Assembly (NCBI GenBank): GCA_016710525.1
Contig: JADJVQ010000001.1
Span: 62,001-126,000 of the forward strand
Direction: 5' to 3'
Length of the DNA: 64,000 nucleotides
Source: Burkholderiaceae bacterium
GTDB taxonomy: Bacteria > Pseudomonadota > Gammaproteobacteria > Burkholderiales > Burkholderiaceae_E
Position 1 is the stretch's first letter. The number at the start of each line of letters is the position of its first letter. Under the pieces are notes generated by a model that ran no database searches, had not been told where the DNA came from, and saw only the letters and a list, made by a program, of their open reading frames with translations. The position numbers and the translations under genes are program-made. This document shows, piece after piece, positions 1 through 7,981 of the stretch.

Positions 1-538
1 CGGTGATCAGCACACGGCGGCCCATCAGCGGCCCAGCCCGGTTGGCCGAGTGCAGCGCGACCGACAGAGGTTCGGACATGGCGATCTCGCCCAGCGAGAT
101 ATCGGTCAGCGCGCCCGCGGGCAGCGGCACGCACTGGCTGGCGGGCATCACGAAGTACTCGCGAAAGATTCCCTGCATGTGCGGGAACACGCTGGCGCTG
201 CCCAGGAAACGCATCTGGCTGCACAGGTTTTCGCGGCCCTCGCGGCAGGCCGGGCAGCGGCCGCAGGGCCGCGACGGGTTGACCGCGATCGGCTGACCCT
301 CGGACAGTCCCTGGACGCCGTCGCCGAGCGCCGCCACCACGCCGGAGGCCTCGTGCCCGGGGGTCAGCGGCTCGCGGATGACGAACTGGCCGACCCGGCC
401 GTGGAAGTAGTAGTGCATGTCCGAGCCGCAGATGCCGGCCGCGCCCAGGCGCACCAGCACCTCGCCAGGGCCGGGCCGAGGCATCGGCACATCGCGCACC
501 CGCAGGTCTTGGGCTCCGTGCACCTGGCATTCGAGCAT
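1..538 (-). CDS. Zinc-dependent sugar-alcohol dehydrogenase, L-idonate 5-dehydrogenase-like (C-terminus beyond window)
   Basis: Medium-chain Zn/NAD(P) dehydrogenase of the sorbitol/L-idonate type, cut off by the left edge after about 179 residues. The visible part has the catalytic-zinc Cys37 followed by Gly-Ser-Asp, the GHE motif at 61-63, and the four structural-zinc cysteines at 92, 95, 98 and 106. The ATG at 538 has an AGGAGA ribosome site just upstream on the minus strand. It diverges from a GntR regulator and shares a 100-bp intergenic region containing a palindromic operator, so it is probably controlled by that regulator. The family oxidises secondary hydroxyls of polyols or sugar acids such as L-idonate to 5-keto-gluconate. 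The exact substrate is inferred, and sorbitol or threonine dehydrogenase-like relatives are possible. Confidence 0.85.
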   Translation of the reverse strand, partial: MLECQVHGAQDLRVRDVPMPRPGPGEVLVRLGAAGICGSDMHYYFHGRVGQFVIREPLTPGHEASGVVAALGDGVQGLSEGQPIAVNPSRPCGRCPACREGRENLCSQMRFLGSASVFPHMQGIFREYFVMPASQCVPLPAGALTDISLGEIAMSEPLSVALHSANRAGPLMGRRVLIT

Positions 539-619
539 CGGCTGTCTCCTTGTGAGGGTCTTGGCAGTGACGTGGACGGCGGATGCGCCGGTCCGGGCTG
601 AACTGCGTCAATCTGTTTT

Positions 620-635
620 CACTAGTATACTAGTG
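620..635. promoter_or_regulatory. Perfect 16-bp palindrome, probable GntR operator with embedded -10 boxes
   Basis: CACTAGTATACTAGTG is its own reverse complement. It lies between the divergent dehydrogenase and GntR genes and ends 3 bp before the GntR ATG at 639. The centre contains TATACT on the plus strand (626-631) and, by symmetry, TATACT on the minus strand, so both divergent -10 elements may sit inside the operator. FadR/GntR-family dimers typically bind such short palindromes, so autoregulation plus control of the dehydrogenase is likely. The role is inferred from position and symmetry. Confidence 0.7.
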
Positions 636-638
636 TAC

Positions 639-1361
639 ATGCTCACCCCCGACCAGGCCACGTCCGGTCCGATCAAGGCGGATGGCGCGCGCCTGGCCGG
701 CGGCACGGCCCGGCGGATCCGTCCGGACATCTATCAGCAGCTGCGCGAACGGATCGTGTCGGTCGAACTCGTGCCCGGCACCGCGATGTCCGAGAGCCGC
801 ATCGCCGAGAGCTTCGGTGTCAGCCGCACGCCGGTGCGAGAAGCCTTCAAGCGGCTGGCCGAGGATGGCTTCCTGGATGTGATCCCCCAGGTCGGCACCT
901 TCGTGGCGCGCATCGACCTGCGGGCGGTGCGCGACAACCACTTCATCCGCGAAACGCTGGAGTGCCGCATCGTCGAGCTGTGCGCGGTCCGGATGGATGG
1001 CGCGGCGCGGCGCGCCCTGCGCGCCAACCTGGCCGAGCAGTCGGCCGCGCTGGCCGCCCACGACCCGGTGGCGTTCTTTCGGGCCGACGAGGCCCTGCAC
1101 GTGCTGCTGGCGCGCACCGCCGGCCACGAAAACGCCTGGCACGTGATCCACCAGGCCAAGTCCCAGCTCGACCGCGTGAGGCGGCTTTCATTGGCCGATC
1201 CGGGCCGATCGCGCCGCCGTCTGAAGGAGCACCGCGCGATCGTCGCCAGCGTTGCCGACGGGGACGCCGCGGGTGCGGTCGGCGCGATGCGCGAGCACCT
1301 GGCGACCATCTTCGAGGCAATCGACAACATTGCCGCCGAAAACGCCCACTTCTTCGTCTGA
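639..1361 (+). CDS. GntR family (FadR subfamily) transcriptional regulator
   Basis: 240 residues: an N-terminal winged helix-turn-helix (about residues 27-92, with the typical SRTPVREAFKRL recognition segment) followed by an all-helical FCD ligand-binding domain. FadR-subfamily regulators usually sense a sugar acid or carboxylic acid and repress the adjacent catabolic genes. The ATG at 639 was chosen because it starts the conserved part. A GTG at 633 is in frame, but no Shine-Dalgarno is visible before either. With a TATACT -10 box at 626-631 the transcript would begin at or next to the ATG, suggesting leaderless translation. The downstream dehydratase gene starts only 5 bp after the stop, so regulator and pathway genes form one operon. 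Confidence 0.9.
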   Translation: MLTPDQATSGPIKADGARLAGGTARRIRPDIYQQLRERIVSVELVPGTAMSESRIAESFGVSRTPVREAFKRLAEDGFLDVIPQVGTFVARIDLRAVRDNHFIRETLECRIVELCAVRMDGAARRALRANLAEQSAALAAHDPVAFFRADEALHVLLARTAGHENAWHVIHQAKSQLDRVRRLSLADPGRSRRRLKEHRAIVASVADGDAAGAVGAMREHLATIFEAIDNIAAENAHFFV

Positions 1362-1366
1362 TCTCC

Positions 1367-2617
1367 ATGAGCGACACCCGCATCGCGCGCATACGCGCCA
1401 CCCCGGTCACCGTACCTCTGCAGGCGCCCCTGCGGCATAGCAACGGGGCGCACTGGGGGCGCTTCGTGCGCACCATCGTCGAGGTCGAGACCGACGACGG
1501 TTACGTCGGACTGGGCGAGTTCGGCGGTGGCGGCGAAGCCGCCACCCAGTCGGCAGAAGACCTGATCAGCTACCTGAAGGGCCACGACGTGTTCCGGCTC
1601 GAGGCGCTGCGATTCGCGATCTGCAACCCCACCGCCAGCCTGTACAACAACCGCACCCAGGTGCACGCCGCCATCGAGTTCGCCTGCCTGGACATCATCG
1701 GCCAGAAGCTGGGAATCCCGGTGAGCGAGTTCCTGGGCGGGCGGCTGCGCGATCAGGTCGAATTCGCGTCGTACCTGTTTTTCCGGTATCCGGGGCCGGC
1801 CGCGCCCGAGCGCGAGGAGCGCACTCCGGAGCAGCTCGTCGCGCACGCGCTGGAGCTCAAGGCGCAGCATGGCTTCAGGGCCCACAAGCTCAAGGGCGGG
1901 GTCTATCCGCCACGCCACGAGCTGGCCTGCTATCAGGCGCTGGCCGCCGCGCTGCCCGGCGACCGTCTGCGCTACGACCCCAACTGTGCGCTGTCGCTGG
2001 GCGATGCGATCGAGTTCGGCCGCGCCATCGAAGGCTTGAACAACGATTATTTCGAGGACCCGGTGTTCGGCATGCCGCAGCTGGCCCGGCTGCGCGAGTT
2101 CGTGCGCATTCCCACCGCCACCAATACCGTGGTGGTCAATTTCGAGCAGCTCGCGGCCAACGTCGCCCAGCGCGCGGTCGACGTGATCCTGCTCGACACC
2201 ACCTTCTGGGGCGGGATCCGCCCCTGCATCAAGGCGGCCGCGATCTGCGACACCTTCGGGCTGGGCGTCGCGGTGCACTCGTCCGGAGAACTGGGCATCC
2301 AGCTGGCCACCATGCTGCACATGGGCGCCGTGGTGCCGAATCTCGGGTACGCGGCCGATGCCCACTATCACCACCTGCTCGACGATGTCATCGTCGGCGG
2401 CAAGATGCGCTACCAGGATGGCGCGATCGCGGTGCCCACCGGAGCCGGCCTCGGTGTGCAGCTCGATCGCGAGAAGCTGCGCCAGTATCACGAGCTGTTC
2501 AGGGAACTGGGCGGCTATGCCTACGACCGCGATCCGGGCCGCCCGGGCTGGTACCCCCTCGTGCCCAACGACCGGTGGGCCGATCCGAGCGGGGCGCTGC
2601 CGTTGGCACCGGGCTGA
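1367..2617 (+). CDS. Enolase-superfamily sugar acid dehydratase, glucarate dehydratase-like
   Basis: 416-residue mandelate racemase/muconate lactonizing enzyme-type barrel that would dehydrate an acid sugar to a 2-keto-3-deoxy sugar acid. Catalytic features match the glucarate dehydratase subgroup: a KxK pair (Lys174/Lys176 in HKLKGG), metal-side residues Asp204-Pro-Asn206, Glu230 in YFEDP and Asn253 in ATN, and an Asp277-His304 dyad (VAVHSS). It is about 30 residues shorter than Escherichia coli GlucD. It begins 5 bp after the GntR stop and ends 3 bp before a mannitol-dehydrogenase-family gene, so translation is probably coupled. The precise acid (glucarate, idarate, a deoxy-aldonate) cannot be read from sequence. 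Confidence 0.85.
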   Translation: MSDTRIARIRATPVTVPLQAPLRHSNGAHWGRFVRTIVEVETDDGYVGLGEFGGGGEAATQSAEDLISYLKGHDVFRLEALRFAICNPTASLYNNRTQVHAAIEFACLDIIGQKLGIPVSEFLGGRLRDQVEFASYLFFRYPGPAAPEREERTPEQLVAHALELKAQHGFRAHKLKGGVYPPRHELACYQALAAALPGDRLRYDPNCALSLGDAIEFGRAIEGLNNDYFEDPVFGMPQLARLREFVRIPTATNTVVVNFEQLAANVAQRAVDVILLDTTFWGGIRPCIKAAAICDTFGLGVAVHSSGELGIQLATMLHMGAVVPNLGYAADAHYHHLLDDVIVGGKMRYQDGAIAVPTGAGLGVQLDREKLRQYHELFRELGGYAYDRDPGRPGWYPLVPNDRWADPSGALPLAPG

Positions 2618-2620
2618 ACC

Positions 2621-4132
2621 GTGGCGCCGTGGCTCTCCGAGGCCGGCCTGGCGGCGCTGCCGCAATCCGTCATCCGCCCGGCCTACGACCGGTCGGTGCT
2701 CGAACCGGGCATCGTCCATCTCGGTGTCGGCAACTTTCATCGCGCTCATCAGGCGGTCTACACCGACGACGTGCTGGCCCAGGACCCGCGCTGGGGCATT
2801 GTCGGCGTCAGCCTGAGGCATGCCGACATGCGCGACGCGCTGGCCCCGCAGCAGGGCCTGTACGCGCTGCTCGAACAGGGTGCGGGGCGGCCCGAGCGCG
2901 CGCGGATCGTCGGCTCGCTGCGCGAGGTGCGGGTGGCGCCGCACGAGCCTGAAGCCATCGTGCGGCGACTGGCCGATCCCGCCACCCGCATCGTGTCGCT
3001 CACGATCACCGAAAAAGGCTACTGCCGCACCCCCGGGGGAGAACTCGATCTGGACGATGCGGCGGTCCGCGCCGATCTCGACCCGGGGGCGCAACCGAGC
3101 ACCGCGCTGGGGTTCGTGCTCGCCGCCTGCGCGCGGCGGCAAGCCGCAGGACTGCCGGGATTCACGGTCCTGAGCTGCGACAACCTGGCGGCCAGCGGCG
3201 ACATGACGCGCGCGCTGCTGCTGCGCTTCGCCGATGCCCGGGGGCGCGCGGCGTCGGCATCGCGCGGCGTGCTGACCCGCTGGATCGAACAGGAGCTCGC
3301 GTTCCCCAACGGCATGGTCGACCGTATCGTGCCCCACACCACCGATGCGCTGCGCGATCGGATGCAAGGCCTGCTCGGAATGCGCGACCGATGGCCGGTG
3401 TCGACCGAATCCTTCAGTCAGTGGGTGCTCGAAGACCGGTTCGTGGCCGGCCGTCCTCCCTGGCAGCTGGCCGGAGTACAGTTCGTGGCGGACGTCGCGC
3501 CGTACGAGGACATGAAGCTGCGCCTGCTGAATGCGGCGCATTCGGCCATCGCCTACCTGGGCGTGCCCGCGTGCCTGGACACGGTCGACGCGGCGGTCGC
3601 CCAACCGGCCGTGCGCGCGTTCGTCGAACGCTTCTGGCGCACCGAGGCCATCGGCGCGCTGCCCGAAGATCTTCGCGAGCGCGCCGCTCCCTACTGTCAG
3701 GCACTGATGAACCGATTCGAGAACACGGCACTTGCCCACCGCACCGCCCAGATTGCGATGGACGGGTCCCAGAAGCTGCCGCTGCGGCTGCTTCCCACTG
3801 TGCGTGCCCGCCTGCACCGGGGCGCTTGCATCGATGCCTGCGCGCTCGTGCTGGCCGCCTGGATCCGCTTCCTGGGCGGGCGGACCGAATCCGGACAGGC
3901 CTACGAGATCAGCGACCCGCTGTCGATCAAGCTGCGCGCGGCCTTGTCCGGCGGCGACGGTTCGGCCGCGGACCAGGTCGGCGCTGTGCTGTCGGTGCCC
4001 GGACTGTTCGGCGCCGATCTGGCCGATCACGCGGGCCTGCGCGGCGCGGTGACCCGCGAGCTGGCGGGACTGCTCAGGCTGGGCACGATCGGGTGGCTGG
4101 CGCAATGGCCGCATTCCGGGCAGGTGTCGTGA
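2621..4132 (+). CDS. Mannitol dehydrogenase family (polyol-specific long-chain) oxidoreductase
   Basis: 503 residues, the usual length of mannitol 2-dehydrogenase, fructuronate reductase and tagaturonate reductase. The N-terminal Rossmann domain contains HLGVGNFHRAHQ at 33-44. The C-terminal domain carries the diagnostic catalytic set Lys299, Asn304 and His307 in the K-x4-N-x2-H motif. It is an NAD(P)-dependent enzyme interconverting a polyol or aldonate and a ketose or keto-acid. The GTG start lies 3 bp after the dehydratase stop, and the stop overlaps the next GTG (GTGA). It belongs to the sugar-acid operon. Which of mannitol, arabinitol, fructuronate or related substrates it uses is not determined. 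Confidence 0.87.
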   Translation: MAPWLSEAGLAALPQSVIRPAYDRSVLEPGIVHLGVGNFHRAHQAVYTDDVLAQDPRWGIVGVSLRHADMRDALAPQQGLYALLEQGAGRPERARIVGSLREVRVAPHEPEAIVRRLADPATRIVSLTITEKGYCRTPGGELDLDDAAVRADLDPGAQPSTALGFVLAACARRQAAGLPGFTVLSCDNLAASGDMTRALLLRFADARGRAASASRGVLTRWIEQELAFPNGMVDRIVPHTTDALRDRMQGLLGMRDRWPVSTESFSQWVLEDRFVAGRPPWQLAGVQFVADVAPYEDMKLRLLNAAHSAIAYLGVPACLDTVDAAVAQPAVRAFVERFWRTEAIGALPEDLRERAAPYCQALMNRFENTALAHRTAQIAMDGSQKLPLRLLPTVRARLHRGACIDACALVLAAWIRFLGGRTESGQAYEISDPLSIKLRAALSGGDGSAADQVGAVLSVPGLFGADLADHAGLRGAVTRELAGLLRLGTIGWLAQWPHSGQVS

Positions 4133-6063
4133 CCGGCGCCCGCGCCCCGACCCGGGCCGAGCCGGGGCCGGCTACGCCCGTTACGCCGGTGACGCCCGTG
4201 ACGCCGGTGACGCCGCCCGCGCGCAGTTCGCTCGCGGTGCTGCGCGGCCTGATGCCCTTCCTGCGGCCCTACGGCTGGCGGGTGGCGGCCGCGGCCATCG
4301 CGCTGCTGGTCGCATCCGTGGCGACGCTGGCCATCCCGGTCGCGTTCCGTCAGCTGATCGATGTCGGCTTCGCGACGCGGGCGCTGCAGTCCGAGGTGAC
4401 CCGCGGCGGCGGGCACGTCGATGCCTGGTTCCTCGGGCTGTTCGGCGTGGCCACCGTCCTGGCCTTGGGCACCGCCGTGCGCTTCTATTTCGTGTCCTGG
4501 CTGGGCGAGCGCGTCACCGCGGACCTGCGCGCAGCCGTGTACGCGAGGGTGCTGCGCCAGGACCCGATCTTCTTCGAGAGCCTGCGTGGCGGTGAGGTGC
4601 TCTCGCGCCTCACGGCCGACACCACGCTGATCCAGACCCTGGTCGGCACCAGCGTCTCGATGGGCCTGCGCAACGCGCTGCTGTTCATCGGCGGGCTCGT
4701 GATGCTGCTGGCGACCAGCGCCAAGCTGGCCTCGCTGATCGTCGGGCTGCTGGTGGTCGTGATCCTGCCGATCCTGCTGTTCGGCAGGCGGGTGAGAAAG
4801 CTGTCGCGCGCCAGCCAGGATCGGATCGCCGACAGCTCGGCACTGGCCGGCGAGACCCTGTCGGCGATCCAGATCGTGCAGGCCTACGCGCGCGAGGCTT
4901 TCGAATCGGCGCGTTTCAGCGCGTCCACCGAAGAGGCCTTCCAGGCCGCGGTGCGGCGCACCCGCGCGCGTTCGACCCTCACGGCGCTGGCGATCGTGCT
5001 GGTGTTCGGTGCGATCGTGTTCGTGCTCTGGCTGGGCGCCCAGGCGGTGCTGCAGGGGCGCATGAGCGCCGGCGAACTGACCCAGTTCATCCTGTATGCG
5101 GCCATTGTCGCGGGCTCGGTGGGCGCACTGTCGGAAGTCATGGGCGATGTGCAGCGTGCCGCCGGGGCCGCCGAGCGTCTGCTCGAACTGCTTGCCGCGC
5201 AGCCGCGGATCGTCGGACCCGGGGCTTCGTCCGAGCGCAAGAGCCCTGCGCCGGGCCCGGTTCCGGCCAGCGCATCGCCCGGTGCATCGCCCAGCGCGCC
5301 CAGCGCGCCCGCCCGCGCCCGACATGCCGGTGCCTCGGTCTCGTTCGACGCCGTCAATTTTCATTATCCGTCCCGACCGGCCGAGGCCGCGCTGGTCGAT
5401 CTGAATCTGTCGGTCGAGCCCGGCGAGACGATCGCGCTGGTCGGCCCGTCGGGGGCAGGCAAGACCACGGTCTTCTCGTTGCTGCTGCGCTTCTACGATC
5501 CGCAGTCCGGCGCCGTTCGCCTGGACGGGGTCGACCTGCGGCAGTTCGAGCCGACCGCTCTGCGCGAGCGCATCGGCCTGGTCTCCCAGGACAGCGTGGT
5601 GTTCTCGGCCGATGTGATGGAGAACATCCGCTACGGCCGGCTCGAGGCCTCCGACGACGAGGTCAGGGCCGCGGCCGCGGCGGCCCACGCCGACGAATTC
5701 ATCGACCGTTTGCCGCAGGGCTACCGCACGTATGTCGGCGAACGCGGTGTACGGCTGTCGGGCGGCCAGCGCCAGCGGATCGCGATCGCGCGCGCGCTGC
5801 TGAAGAATCCGCCGCTGCTGCTGCTCGACGAGGCGACCAGCGCGCTGGACGCCCAGAGCGAACAGGCGGTGCAGGCCGCGCTCGAGCAGGCCATGCGCGG
5901 GCGCACCACGCTGGTCATCGCGCATCGGCTGGCCACGATCACCGGCGCCGATCGCATCATCGTCTTCGAACGCGGCCACCTGATCGACAGCGGCACGCAT
6001 GCGGAACTGGTCGCGCGCGGCGGCTTGTACGCGCGGCTGGCGGCGATGCAGTTCACGCAGTGA
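4129..6063 (+). CDS. ABC transporter, fused permease/ATP-binding subunit (MsbA/ABCB type)
   Basis: 644 residues from a GTG that overlaps the preceding stop codon. After a Pro/Thr/Val repeat tail (about residues 13-29) come six membrane segments of the ABC_membrane domain (about 45-345), a Pro/Ala-rich linker (about 370-400), then a nucleotide-binding domain with Walker A GPSGAGKTT, signature LSGGQRQRIAIARALL, Walker B LLLLDEATSALD and the switch histidine (VIAHRL). A half-transporter like this acts as a homodimeric exporter in the inner membrane. Lipid, peptide or drug export are all possible. Its overlap with sugar catabolic genes may be only transcriptional convenience, since an exporter has no obvious place in that pathway. 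Confidence 0.9.
   Translation: MTGARAPTRAEPGPATPVTPVTPVTPVTPPARSSLAVLRGLMPFLRPYGWRVAAAAIALLVASVATLAIPVAFRQLIDVGFATRALQSEVTRGGGHVDAWFLGLFGVATVLALGTAVRFYFVSWLGERVTADLRAAVYARVLRQDPIFFESLRGGEVLSRLTADTTLIQTLVGTSVSMGLRNALLFIGGLVMLLATSAKLASLIVGLLVVVILPILLFGRRVRKLSRASQDRIADSSALAGETLSAIQIVQAYAREAFESARFSASTEEAFQAAVRRTRARSTLTALAIVLVFGAIVFVLWLGAQAVLQGRMSAGELTQFILYAAIVAGSVGALSEVMGDVQRAAGAAERLLELLAAQPRIVGPGASSERKSPAPGPVPASASPGASPSAPSAPARARHAGASVSFDAVNFHYPSRPAEAALVDLNLSVEPGETIALVGPSGAGKTTVFSLLLRFYDPQSGAVRLDGVDLRQFEPTALRERIGLVSQDSVVFSADVMENIRYGRLEASDDEVRAAAAAAHADEFIDRLPQGYRTYVGERGVRLSGGQRQRIAIARALLKNPPLLLLDEATSALDAQSEQAVQAALEQAMRGRTTLVIAHRLATITGADRIIVFERGHLIDSGTHAELVARGGLYARLAAMQFTQ
4173..4215 (+). repeat. 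Short 9-bp tandem repeat coding for Thr-Pro-Val units
   Basis: About four imperfect copies of ACGCCGGTG / ACGCCCGTG encode repeated Thr-Pro-Val at the N-terminus of the ABC transporter. The units are multiples of three, so copy-number change would keep the frame. Confidence 0.75.
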
Positions 6064-6220
6064 TGCCCATCGTGTTGCGCCCGACGCGACGAGGCGCGCG
6101 GTCGGCGCGTTGTGCCCGGCGGTCCGGACCGCTGCACGCTTGCGCGTCTCGCACCCGTGCGAACGATGCGATACCCTTCGCCTGACATTGAACACGACAT
6201 CGGATCGGGGAGACGCGCAA

Positions 6221-6976
6221 ATGGCAGGCAGACTGGCTGGCAAGACCGTGATGGTGACCGCGGCCGCGCAGGGCATGGGTCGCGCAGCGGCGCTCTCGAT
6301 GGCGCGTGAAGGCGCCATCGTGCATGCCACCGACATCCGCGATGACCTGCTGGCCAGTCTCGCCGAAGAGGCGCGCACCGCGGGGCATTCGCTGAGTACC
6401 CACCACCTGGACGTCACCGACCCCGCCGCCATCGCCGGGCTGATCGACCGCCTGCCGGTGCTGAACGTGCTGTTCAATTGCGCGGGCTACGTGCATCAGG
6501 GCGGCATCTTCGAATGCAGCGAAGAAGACTGGGACTTCAGCTTCACGATCAACGTGCGCTCGATGTATCGCACGATCAAGGCCGCGCTGCCGCGCATGGT
6601 CGCCAATGGCGGCGGTTCGATCATCAACATGGCTTCGGTCTGTTCGTCGGTGAAGGGCCTGCCCAACCGGTTCATCTACGGCACCACCAAGGCTGCGGTG
6701 ATCGGGCTGACCAAGTCGGTGGCTGCCGACTTCGTCACCAGGGGCATCCGCTGCAACGCGATCGGGCCGGGCACCGTCGAGACCCCCAGCCTGCACGATC
6801 GCATGCGCCAGCTCGGCGACATGGACGAAGCCCGCCGCATGTTCGTGGCCCGTCAGCCGATGGGCCGGCTCGCCAATCCCGAAGAGATCATCCCCATCGT
6901 GATCTATCTGGCCAGTGACGAAAGCGCGTTCGCCACCGGCCAGATGTTCAATGTCGACGGCGGCATGACCATCTGA
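6221..6976 (+). CDS. SDR oxidoreductase, probable 2-keto-3-deoxy-L-fuconate-type dehydrogenase
   Basis: 251-residue short-chain dehydrogenase. The nucleotide motif is TAAAQGMG at 13-20 (Ala in place of the usual first Gly), with NCAG at about 86-89 and catalytic Tyr153-x3-Lys157. The C-terminus GQMFNVDGGMTI resembles DHRS6-like enzymes and bacterial 2-keto-3-deoxy-L-fuconate dehydrogenases. In that pathway the enzyme oxidises the 4-hydroxyl of a 2-keto-3-deoxy-acid before hydrolytic cleavage. The next gene encodes an FAH hydrolase that would take the diketo product, which strongly supports this role. A GGGGAGA site precedes the ATG. Substrate identity is inferred. Confidence 0.85.
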   Translation: MAGRLAGKTVMVTAAAQGMGRAAALSMAREGAIVHATDIRDDLLASLAEEARTAGHSLSTHHLDVTDPAAIAGLIDRLPVLNVLFNCAGYVHQGGIFECSEEDWDFSFTINVRSMYRTIKAALPRMVANGGGSIINMASVCSSVKGLPNRFIYGTTKAAVIGLTKSVAADFVTRGIRCNAIGPGTVETPSLHDRMRQLGDMDEARRMFVARQPMGRLANPEEIIPIVIYLASDESAFATGQMFNVDGGMTI

Positions 6977-7051
6977 CCAGGCAGGTCGGCCGGAAGCGAT
7001 CCGGCCGCCTGGATTTCGCTCGTACCGACCCACCAGAGGAGAACCCCACTC

Positions 7052-7900
7052 ATGAAACTCGTGCGCTATGGAAAGCCGGGCAAGGAAAAGCCCGGCCTGA
7101 TCGATGCCGAAGGCCGCTTGCGCGACCTGTCCGGCGTGGTGGCCGACATCGGCCCCGCGCAGTTGTCGCCGGCCGGGCTGAAGAAGCTCGCCAGGGTCAA
7201 GCCGGACAAGCTGCCGCTGGTCCGCGGCAAGCCGCGCTATGGCGTGCCATTCAGCGGAGCGACCAAGTTCGTGGCGATCGGACTGAACTACTCCGATCAC
7301 GCTGCCGAGACCGGCAACCCGGTGCCCAAGGAGCCGATCGTCTTTCACAAGACGCTGTCGTGCATGCAGGGTCCGGACGATGACGTGATGCTGCCCAAGA
7401 ATTCGGTCAAGACCGACTGGGAGGTCGAGCTGGGCATCGTGATCGGCACCCGTGCGCGCTATGTCAGCAAGAAGTCGGCGCTCGACTACGTGGCCGGCTA
7501 TGTGCTCGTCAACGACGTGTCCGAACGCGAGTGGCAGAGCGAACGCGGTCCGACATGGGACAAGGGCAAGGGCTTCGACACCTTCGGCCCGGTGGGCCCC
7601 TGGCTGGTCACTCCGGACGAAGTCGGCAACCCGCAGAAGCTGGACATGTGGCTGGACGTCAATGGCGAAAAGCGCCAGCGCGGCAACACCAAGACCATGG
7701 TGTTCGATTGCGCAACGCTGGTGGCCTACGTCAGTTCGCTGTTCACGCTGAACCCTGGCGACATCATCACCACCGGTACGCCGCCAGGCGTGGCGCTGGG
7801 CATGAAGCCGCCGCAGTTCCTGAAGGCGGGGGATGTGGTCACCCTGGGCATCCAGGGACTGGGTCAGCAGACCCAGAAAATGGTCAAGTTCAAGCTGTGA
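7052..7900 (+). CDS. Fumarylacetoacetate hydrolase family protein, probable diketo-deoxy sugar acid hydrolase
   Basis: 282 residues of the FAH fold. Divalent-metal ligands are recognisable as Glu124 and Glu126 (DWEVELGIVIG) and Asp155 (LVNDVSERE), and the TGTPPGVALG motif is present near residue 240. Homologues paired with a KDF-type dehydrogenase hydrolyse 2,4-diketo-3-deoxy-L-fuconate (or the L-rhamnonate equivalent) to pyruvate and lactate. The gene follows such a dehydrogenase by 75 bp and has a strong GAGGAGAA ribosome site. Acylpyruvase or homoprotocatechuate-type activities are alternatives because this family is broad. Confidence 0.85.
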   Translation: MKLVRYGKPGKEKPGLIDAEGRLRDLSGVVADIGPAQLSPAGLKKLARVKPDKLPLVRGKPRYGVPFSGATKFVAIGLNYSDHAAETGNPVPKEPIVFHKTLSCMQGPDDDVMLPKNSVKTDWEVELGIVIGTRARYVSKKSALDYVAGYVLVNDVSEREWQSERGPTWDKGKGFDTFGPVGPWLVTPDEVGNPQKLDMWLDVNGEKRQRGNTKTMVFDCATLVAYVSSLFTLNPGDIITTGTPPGVALGMKPPQFLKAGDVVTLGIQGLGQQTQKMVKFKL

Positions 7901-7910
7901 GCGACTGACC

Positions 7911-7967
7911 GGCCCGCGGCAACGCGGGCCCGCGCCTGCCGGTGGCCGCTTGGGGGGCATCGCCCCC
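7911..7967. terminator. Two strong hairpins between convergent genes (bidirectional terminator candidate)
   Basis: A perfect 8-bp stem GGCCCGCG/CGCGGGCC closes a GCAA tetraloop at 7911-7930. A second hairpin GGGGGC/GCCCCC lies at 7953-7967. They fall between the FAH gene and the convergent GGDEF-EAL gene. No T-run follows, so intrinsic termination is uncertain. Confidence 0.45.
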
Positions 7968-7981
7968 GGCGGCCTGCCGGA

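Noticed and set aside
50..601. Plus-strand frame at the left edge
   Set aside because: It lies antisense to the zinc dehydrogenase, whose cysteine and GHE motifs and ribosome site clearly mark the minus strand as coding.
734..4114. A very long minus-strand open frame (over 1100 codons) opposite the sugar-acid genes
   Set aside because: It is the antisense shadow of three well supported plus-strand genes. Composition is His/Gln/Arg/Gly-rich with no domain, as expected in a roughly 70 % GC genome where stop codons are rare. Similar shadows lie opposite ABC, nrdA, ffh, mpl and the glycan genes.
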